The notes beneath the pieces were generated by a model. The model was not told the origin of the DNA and ran no database searches. It worked only from the letters and a program-made list of their open reading frames with translations. Both the position numbers and the translations under genes were made by a program. 18,061 nucleotides of DNA from assembly GCA_030598075.1 (NCBI GenBank), contig JAUVQP010000009.1:1-18061 (forward strand). Reading direction: 5' to 3'. Of this stretch, positions 13,233 through 18,061 are shown piece by piece (the first letter of the stretch is position 1; each line of letters opens with the position of its first letter). The stretch comes from Miltoncostaeaceae bacterium (GTDB lineage: Bacteria; Actinomycetota; Thermoleophilia; Miltoncostaeales; Miltoncostaeaceae).

Positions 13233-15197
13233 ATGCCCGACGCGCCCAAGACGATCGAGTCGCTGGAGGTCGAGGAGCGGGTCTTCGCGCCCCCGCCGGA
13301 GTTCGCGGCGCGGGCGACCGCCGACGCGGACTTGGTGCGACGAGCAGCCGAGGACCCACTGGGCTATTGGGCCGACGAGGCGGAGCGGCTCGACTGGATG
13401 AAGCCCTGGCAGACACTTCTCGACGACTCCAACCCGCCGTTCTACAAGTGGTTCGTGGGCGGAGAGCTCAACGTGAGCGTCAACTGCCTGGATCGCCACC
13501 TGGACCAGCGCGGCGAGCGCGTCGCCCTCTACTGGGAGGGCGAGCCGGGCGACCGCCAGGCGATCACCTATCGAGACCTCCACGAGCGGGTCTGCCGCTT
13601 GGCCAACGGTCTGCGCAGCCTTGGCGTGAAGCGCGGGGACCGCGTGGCGATCTACCTGGGCATGGTCCCGGAGCTTCCCGCCGCGATGCTGGCCTGCGCG
13701 CGGATCGGCGCAGCGCACACGGTGATCTTCGGCGGCTTCTCGCCCGACTCGCTCTCGGACCGCATCCAGGACTGCTCCTGCCGCGCCGTCATCACCGCGG
13801 ACGAAGGCTGGCGCAACGGCAAGACGATCGCCCTGAAGGAGAACGTGGACAAGGCGCTCACCTCATGCCCGTCGGTCGAGGCCGTCGTGTGCGTGCGCCG
13901 CACGGGCGGCGAGGTCGGTTGGGTCGACGGCCGCGACCATTGGTACCACGAGCTCGTCGCCGGGCAGCCGCCCGAGTGCGAGCCCGAGGCGATGGACGCG
14001 GAAGACCTCCTCTACGTCCTCTACACCTCCGGGACGACCGGAAAGCCCAAGGGGATCGTTCACACGACGGGCGGATACCTGACCGCCGTCGCCGCGACGC
14101 ACCGCCACGTGTTCGACATCCGAGACGACGACATCTTCTGGTGCGCCGCCGACTGCGGGTGGGTCACCGGGCACAGCTATATCGTCTACGGCCCGTTGGC
14201 CAACGGCTGCACCGGGGTGCTGTACGAGGGCGCGCCGGGCTTTCCGGGCCCGGACCGGTGGTGGGAGATCGTCGAGCGCTACGGCGTGACCATCCTCTAC
14301 ACGGCCCCCACCGCAATCCGCACGTTCATGAAATGGGGCAAGGAGCACCCGCGGCTCCACGATCTGTCGACCCTCCGCCTGCTCGGGAGCGTCGGCGAGC
14401 CCATCAACCCCGAGGCGTGGATCTGGTACCAGGAGACGATCGGCGGCGGGCGCTGCCCGATCGTGGACACCTGGTGGCAGACCGAGACGGGCTGCATCAT
14501 GATCTCGCCACTTCCGGGCGTCACGGCGACCAAGCCCGGCTCCGCCACCCACGCTCTTCCCGGGGTCGGCGCCGACATCGTGGATGAGCTCGGCGAGAGC
14601 GTGCCGTTCGGCTCGGGCGGCTACCTGGTGCTGACCGAGCCGTGGCCCGGCATGCTGCGTACGCTCTACGGTGACGACGAGCGGTTCGTCGAGACCTATT
14701 GGTCGCGCTTTCCCGGGCTCTACCTGGCGGGCGACGGCGCCCGGCGAGACGAGGACGGCTACTACTGGCTCATGGGCCGTATCGACGACGTGATGAACGT
14801 GTCCGGGCACCGGCTCTCGACGATCGAGATCGAGAGCGCGCTGGTCGACCACGAGGCGGTCGTCGAGGCGGCCGTCGTGGGACGCAGCGACCCCACCACG
14901 GGTCAGGCGATCGCGGCCTTCGTCACGCTGCAAGCATCGATTGAGGGCGACGACGCGCTCATCGCGGAGCTCCGCCAGCACGTCGCCACCCGCATCGGCG
15001 GAATCGCCCGCCCCGCGTCGATCGTCCTGACCGACGATCTGCCGAAGACGCGCTCCGGGAAGATCATGCGGCGCCTGCTCCGCGACATCTCCGACGACCG
15101 CCAGATGGGCGACGTGACCACCCTCGCCAACGCGGAGGTGGTCAGCGAGATCGCCCAGATGGCCGCGGCCGCCCGCGCGGCGGGCACCGGGGAGTAG
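13233..15197 (+). CDS. acsA: Acetyl-CoA synthetase (AMP-forming)
   Basis: A 654-residue ANL-superfamily enzyme that makes acetyl-CoA from acetate, ATP and CoA through acetyl-AMP. The phosphate-binding loop is YTSGTTGKPKG, the acetate-pocket tryptophan motif is DTWWQTETG, the adenylate-binding YWSRFPGLYLAGDGARRDEDG region is present in order, and the hinge follows in GRIDDVMNVSGHR. Lys610 in LPKTRSGKIMRR is the catalytic lysine of the C-terminal domain and the site known in other species to be silenced by acetylation. Length is normal. The ATG at 13233 has an AGGAG ribosome-binding site at 13221-13225, seven bases upstream. Acetate-derived acetyl-CoA is general metabolism; no direct link to the hopanoid genes is implied. 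Confidence 0.96.
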   Translation: MPDAPKTIESLEVEERVFAPPPEFAARATADADLVRRAAEDPLGYWADEAERLDWMKPWQTLLDDSNPPFYKWFVGGELNVSVNCLDRHLDQRGERVALYWEGEPGDRQAITYRDLHERVCRLANGLRSLGVKRGDRVAIYLGMVPELPAAMLACARIGAAHTVIFGGFSPDSLSDRIQDCSCRAVITADEGWRNGKTIALKENVDKALTSCPSVEAVVCVRRTGGEVGWVDGRDHWYHELVAGQPPECEPEAMDAEDLLYVLYTSGTTGKPKGIVHTTGGYLTAVAATHRHVFDIRDDDIFWCAADCGWVTGHSYIVYGPLANGCTGVLYEGAPGFPGPDRWWEIVERYGVTILYTAPTAIRTFMKWGKEHPRLHDLSTLRLLGSVGEPINPEAWIWYQETIGGGRCPIVDTWWQTETGCIMISPLPGVTATKPGSATHALPGVGADIVDELGESVPFGSGGYLVLTEPWPGMLRTLYGDDERFVETYWSRFPGLYLAGDGARRDEDGYYWLMGRIDDVMNVSGHRLSTIEIESALVDHEAVVEAAVVGRSDPTTGQAIAAFVTLQASIEGDDALIAELRQHVATRIGGIARPASIVLTDDLPKTRSGKIMRRLLRDISDDRQMGDVTTLANAEVVSEIAQMAAAARAAGTGE

Positions 15198-15238
15198 CTC
15201 AACGAGGCAGGAGCCGGCTCGTCGCGGCGGCACGCCGG

Positions 15239-15853
15239 TCACGGAGCCGTGTCGTCCGCTCCGAGGCGGCCGCGCGCATGCTCCAGGGCATAGGCCAGAG
15301 CCAGCCGTGGGGGCGAGGCCCGATGGGACTCGCGGTACCAGGCCAGAAGACCCTCGATACCGAGCGCGAGCGCCAGGCGCCCCCGACGGTCGGCATCCGC
15401 CGCCAGCGCGATGGCGAGCGCCAGGGCGGCGATCGCGCCGGACGGACCCGTGCCCTTGTCGCGGGATCGCAGCCGGGGCACGGGGCCCGCGCTCGAGTGG
15501 ACGACGTCGGCGCTGACCATCGTCATGCCAGGGCCATCCCAGGGCACGACCGAGAGCACCGCGCGGCGGCCGAACCCGTCAAGCGAGACGAGATCGCCCG
15601 GCAGCGTGCCCTCGTCAGCGTCGGCAACCCGCATCGCGAACGCACGCAACGCGTCCCGGTAGGCGTCCCAGAGCGAGCCCGGGAGCTTCGACGCCGGGAG
15701 CGCCGCGAGACCCACGCCCACCTCCTGACGATCGTCTGCCTCATGCTGCGGCCATCGCCCCGCGGCGGGCTGGAGCGACACCCCCGCCGAGGCGAGGCCG
15801 TAGAACGCCACGTCGACGGCCACCGTGCGCCTCGGCCGCGACAGCAGCCCCAC
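15239..15853 (-). CDS. Hypothetical protein downstream of membrane protein gene
   Basis: A 204-residue protein I cannot assign. It opens with beta-like TVAVDVAFYGLASAGVSLQP, has a central segment GDLVSLDGFGRRAVLSVVPW and MTMVSADVVH, and ends with a long Ala/Leu-rich helical region (AIAALALAIALAADADRRGR onward). It has no clear signal peptide. The GTG at 15853 lies 8 bp after the stop of the upstream membrane protein, with GGAGG at 15857-15861, but the spacing of only three bases is short. GTG 15823, with GAGG six bases before it, is a good alternative start that would remove ten residues. It is the last gene of the minus-strand series and converges on acsA. Codon use matches its neighbours. 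Confidence 0.65.
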   Translation of the reverse strand: MGLLSRPRRTVAVDVAFYGLASAGVSLQPAAGRWPQHEADDRQEVGVGLAALPASKLPGSLWDAYRDALRAFAMRVADADEGTLPGDLVSLDGFGRRAVLSVVPWDGPGMTMVSADVVHSSAGPVPRLRSRDKGTGPSGAIAALALAIALAADADRRGRLALALGIEGLLAWYRESHRASPPRLALAYALEHARGRLGADDTAP

Positions 15854-15861
15854 GCGCCTCC

Positions 15862-17061
15862 CTACGAGCCGGGCCGGGCGGCCGACCGGCGCGGCGCCAG
15901 GACCTCCAAGGCGACGAGCCACACCGCGAGGAGGACCGCGACGACGATGACGGTCGTGAACGAGGGCTGGTTCCACAGGACCAGCGCGATCAGCGCCAGC
16001 GCCACGCCGGCCGCCTGGAGCAGGCCCCGGTGCTCGCGGACCCTCCGCTCCACGCCGTCCAACTCCTCCTCCATGCCCGCGGCCCCGCGGATCGACAGCG
16101 CGAACCTCCTCACCGACGCGCGCAGCGAGACGGCGTAGCGCGAGGGGCCCACCACCCACGCTCCGAAGGCCAGGAGCAGGCCGAGCAGCATGATGACCCA
16201 GGTCTGGCGGGACAGATTGTCGACGACGATCTCGTACGCCTGGCCCCCCGCGAGCCTCACGGCCGTGTCGGGGATGAGGTCGATCACGACTTGGCGCCCC
16301 ACGTCGAGCGAGATCAACGTGATGGCCATCGCGACCGCGATGCCCACGCCTACGGCGATGAGCGCCCGGCGGCGACTGACCGCGACGGCAACCGACGCCG
16401 CGAGAAGCACAAACGCGACGACGGGCAGCGCGGTCCCCAGCGTGTCGAGGATGCTCACGGCGTCCTGCGCCTCGGCCAACTGATCGCTGCTGGCGATGAC
16501 GACGACGCCCTCCCCCTCCCGAGGCTCGCCCAGGAGCGCGTTCGCGTCGCTGCCCAGGGCCGAGCGAACGGCGGCGACGGCGTCCGAGAGATCGAGCCGG
16601 ATCTCGCCGTCGGAGGTCTCGAGCAGACCATCGGCGTCGTCGCCCAAGAGCACCGCGACCAGCTGCTCGTGCGCGAGCCTGTTGGCCGCGGACCAAAGCT
16701 TGTTGAACTCCTCGCTCTGGATGAGCTTGGATGCCTCCTCGCGAACGAGGGTCTCGAGAGCGGAAGCGATCGGTCCCGCGAGGAACTGGGCCCGCTCCGG
16801 GAGGGCGGCGCGAGCCTCCTCGCGGAGCCCGCTCGTGTCACGCGCAAGCTCGTCGACGATGAGGGTGGCCACGGCGTCGGCGACCTCGGGGTCCTGGGGA
16901 AGCGGGGCCACGGTCGCCACCCACTCGTCGGTGTCGAGCAGGACGTCCTTGGTCCACGTGGTGATGTTCGCGGCGAAGCCGACCACCAGCCCGAGGATCA
17001 GCAGCAGGACGGCCGCAGCGTTGCGCAGGCGCCGAGCGCCGGCGCGAGGGGCAACAGCCAC
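15862..17061 (-). CDS. Multi-pass membrane protein with large extracytoplasmic domain
   Basis: A 399-residue protein. An N-terminal helix (about residues 12-33, NAAAVLLLILGLVVGFAANI) is followed by about 170 polar residues containing DTDEWVATVAPLPQDPEVADAV, then a cluster of hydrophobic helices (ALPVVAFVLLAASVAVAV, IAVGVGIAVAMAITLISL, WVIMLLGLLLAFGAWVVG) and a final pair near the C terminus (LLQAAGVALALIALVLW, TTVIVVAVLLAVWLVALEVL). This layout is like a widespread actinobacterial membrane family without known function. GTG 17061 is chosen because GGAAGGAG (17070-17077) lies eight bases upstream. ATG 17115 is in frame but falls on the last base of the tRNA gene, and longer versions would translate the tRNA. 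Probably expressed from the -10 box at 17102-17107. Confidence 0.8.
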   Translation of the reverse strand: MAVAPRAGARRLRNAAAVLLLILGLVVGFAANITTWTKDVLLDTDEWVATVAPLPQDPEVADAVATLIVDELARDTSGLREEARAALPERAQFLAGPIASALETLVREEASKLIQSEEFNKLWSAANRLAHEQLVAVLLGDDADGLLETSDGEIRLDLSDAVAAVRSALGSDANALLGEPREGEGVVVIASSDQLAEAQDAVSILDTLGTALPVVAFVLLAASVAVAVSRRRALIAVGVGIAVAMAITLISLDVGRQVVIDLIPDTAVRLAGGQAYEIVVDNLSRQTWVIMLLGLLLAFGAWVVGPSRYAVSLRASVRRFALSIRGAAGMEEELDGVERRVREHRGLLQAAGVALALIALVLWNQPSFTTVIVVAVLLAVWLVALEVLAPRRSAARPGS

Positions 17062-17069
17062 GGGGGTCA

Positions 17070-17077
17070 CTCCTTCC
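17070..17077 (-). promoter_or_regulatory. Strong ribosome-binding site that sets the membrane protein start
   Basis: On the minus strand this reads GGAAGGAG, eight bases before GTG 17061. It supports this start over the upstream in-frame ATG at 17115. Confidence 0.7.
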
Positions 17078-17097
17078 GTCGATCTTCGACGCGAAGA

Positions 17098-17110
17098 CGC
17101 AACCCTATCG
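17098..17110 (-). promoter_or_regulatory. Probable -10 region between tRNA-Leu and the membrane protein gene
   Basis: On the minus strand this reads CGATAGGGTTGCG, identical over 13 bases to the hpnH upstream region at 3059-3071. TAGGGT (17107-17102) is the likely -10 box, 40 nt before GTG 17061. Any -35 element would lie inside the tRNA gene. Confidence 0.45.
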
Positions 17111-17114
17111 GTCA

Positions 17115-17196
17115 TGCCGGAGCCGGGACTCGAACCCGGACGCCCGAAGGCAGAGGATTTTAAGTCCTCCGCGTCTACCCGTTCCGCCACTCCGGC
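17115..17196 (-). tRNA. tRNA-Leu (anticodon UAA)
   Basis: An 82-nt class II tRNA on the minus strand. The acceptor stem is GCCGGAG pairing with CTCCGGC and the discriminator base is A. The anticodon stem GAGGA/TCCTC closes the loop CTTAAAA, giving anticodon TAA (reads UUA). A variable arm GCC-TTCG-GGC and a T arm CCGGG-TTCGAGT-CCCGG follow. The 3' CCA is not encoded. It lies 34 bp after the small gene at 17231-17500 and just before the membrane protein gene. Confidence 0.95.
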
Positions 17197-17230
17197 AGGG
17201 GGGCTCTCAATCTCGTGCCCGTCGGAGCCG

Positions 17231-17500
17231 CTAACGACCGAAGGTCGCCGGGCCCGGCGTGCGGTCGACCGCGGCTAAGCGGGTCTTCTCGACGCCGCGG
17301 GCCCACGGCTCGGGGAGGATGGGCCACCGCTCAAGGATTTGCGCGTGGCGAATGAACCGGGTGTTCTCGCCCTTGGCGAAGATGAGACGTCGCTGGTCGC
17401 GGGCCTTCTCAATCCGGCCCAAGGCCTCGTCGAGCCCGGGGACGCCCTGGGGCTCGTCGTGCTGGGCAGAGCCGCCGTCCGCCTGACCCTCCGCCGACAT
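17231..17500 (-). CDS. Small hypothetical protein downstream of ppx
   Basis: An 89-residue protein of unknown family. A polar, low-complexity N terminus (residues 1-20) is followed by a helical LDEALGRIEKARDQRRLIF and a conserved-looking basic/aromatic segment GENTRFIRHAQILERWPILPEPW. The ATG lies nine bases after the TAA of the phosphatase gene, with AGGTAGGA immediately upstream as a possible ribosome-binding site, so the two are probably co-transcribed. No membrane segment or signal peptide. Co-transcription suggests a shared process with the phosphatase, but no function can be assigned. Confidence 0.65.
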   Translation of the reverse strand: MSAEGQADGGSAQHDEPQGVPGLDEALGRIEKARDQRRLIFAKGENTRFIRHAQILERWPILPEPWARGVEKTRLAAVDRTPGPATFGR

Positions 17501-17509
17501 GGTCCTACC

Positions 17510-18061
17510 TTACCGCGACCTCGGCGACGCGACGACACGGGGTCCCGCCTGCCGGCCCAGCGCGGACAGCGCGATCCCGTCGAGCAGATCGCGCACGCTG
17601 ACCGTGAGCACCGACGCCCCCGACGCACGGAGCACCTCGGCAACGATGCACGCGCCGGCGACGATGGCCGGCGCGCGATCCGGCTCGAGACCGGGGACCA
17701 GCTCGCGCTCGTGGAGCGGGAGCGACGCCAGGCGCGACAGCATCGTTTCGACGCCGTCCTGGGTCAGCCGGTGGCCGTGGACCGTGTCGTGGTCGTAGCC
17801 CCCCGCCTCGATCGCCGCGAGGGTCGTGATCGTGCCGGCGACGCCCACGAGGGGAGCCGGCCCACCGATCTCCCGAAGCGCCGGGGCGATGACGCGACCG
17901 GCCTCCGCGCGGAGGGCTGAGACCTGCGCGGGCTCGGGGGGGTCACGCGCCAGGTGGCTCTCGGTCTGCCGCACCGCTCCCAGCTGGAGGCTGGCGGAGC
18001 CCTCGATTCCGTCGGGGCCGCCCCGAACGAGCTCCGTGCTGCCGCCGCCGACATCCACCAC
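17510..18061 (-). CDS. Ppx/GppA-type phosphatase (exopolyphosphatase), C-terminal part
   Basis: The frame is open to the window edge, so the N-terminal part is missing. The visible 184 residues begin with VVDVGGGSTELV, the second phosphate-binding motif of the ASKHA fold of Ppx/GppA proteins, followed by VGVAGTITTLAA, the adenosine/phosphate-binding motif. It ends with VPGLEPDRAPAIVAGACIVAEVL and a VSVRDLLDGIAL segment, which are typical of the family. These enzymes hydrolyse inorganic polyphosphate or the gamma/5' phosphate of pppGpp. No HD-type C-terminal domain follows, so this is the short form. Which substrate is used cannot be decided from the sequence. Confidence 0.9.
   Translation of the reverse strand: MVDVGGGSTELVRGGPDGIEGSASLQLGAVRQTESHLARDPPEPAQVSALRAEAGRVIAPALREIGGPAPLVGVAGTITTLAAIEAGGYDHDTVHGHRLTQDGVETMLSRLASLPLHERELVPGLEPDRAPAIVAGACIVAEVLRASGASVLTVSVRDLLDGIALSALGRQAGPRVVASPRSR

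Noticed and set aside
15211..15220. Perfect palindrome GAGCCGGCTC after acsA as a terminator
   Set aside because: No loop and no T run follow; the stem is short and such palindromes are frequent at this base composition.
13863..15242. 459-codon open frame on the minus strand opposite acsA
   Set aside because: It is the shadow of acetyl-CoA synthetase; its composition is Arg/His/Asp-rich without domain character.
17062..17190. N-terminal extension of the membrane protein back to 17190
   Set aside because: The extra residues (DAEDLKSSAFGRPGSSPGSG and neighbours) are a translation of the tRNA-Leu gene, a well-known annotation artefact. A strong ribosome-binding site supports GTG 17061.
1..18061. 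CRISPR arrays, insertion sequences, integrases, phage genes, rRNA
   Set aside because: No regularly spaced repeats, transposase-like or integrase-like proteins, terminal inverted repeats or rRNA sequence were seen. The tRNA-Leu has no adjacent integrase, so there is no sign of an integration site.

Overview
The window is very G+C-rich. It has many GTG starts, dense coding on both strands, and gene chains whose stop and start codons overlap. Together with the families present (FIST domain protein, a three-enzyme squalene route, Aur1-like PAP2, AMP-forming acetyl-CoA synthetase, short Ppx/GppA phosphatase) this suggests an uncultured actinobacterium, perhaps a deep branch such as Thermoleophilia. 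That placement is inference; no rRNA or other firm phylogenetic marker is present.

Layout. 1-1026 (+): the 3' end of a FIST-domain protein, then a small putative DNA-binding protein. 1044-2063 (-): a zinc-dependent medium-chain dehydrogenase, divergent from what follows. 2091-10666 (+): the core of the window, a hopanoid locus of farnesyl diphosphate synthase, hpnH, hpnG, hpnA, shc, hpnC, hpnD and hpnE. From hpnH to hpnE every junction is a 4-bp ATGA or GTGA overlap, so the seven genes are very likely one translationally coupled operon. 10667-10898: a short stretch with traces of a broken reading frame. 10899-11810 (-): an EamA/DMT-type transporter. 11999-12688 (+): an Aur1-like PAP2 membrane enzyme. 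12685-13041 (-): a small basic protein. 13233-15197 (+): acetyl-CoA synthetase. 15239-18061 (-): in transcription order a Ppx/GppA phosphatase (cut by the window edge), a small unknown protein, tRNA-Leu(UAA), a multi-pass membrane protein and an unknown protein.

How the genes work together. IspA-type synthase supplies farnesyl diphosphate. HpnD, HpnC and HpnE convert it through presqualene diphosphate and hydroxysqualene to squalene, and Shc cyclises that to hopene. HpnH adds the 5'-deoxyadenosyl group and HpnG removes adenine to give ribosylhopane, the precursor of bacteriohopanetetrol. No 2-methylase (hpnP), aminotransferase (hpnO) or glycosyltransferase head-group genes are in the window. 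The reductase that should turn ribosylhopane into bacteriohopanetetrol has, to my knowledge, no assigned enzyme. The divergent NAD-type polyol-dehydrogenase-like gene, which starts only 27 bp from the FPP synthase gene, is a reasonable candidate and is the main hypothesis from this window.

Other points of interest are a 13-bp block shared by the hpnH and membrane-protein upstream regions that looks like a common -10 box, a UUA-reading tRNA in a stretch where I found no in-frame TTA codon, a strong G-quadruplex motif, and identical DNA copies of the QW motif in shc.
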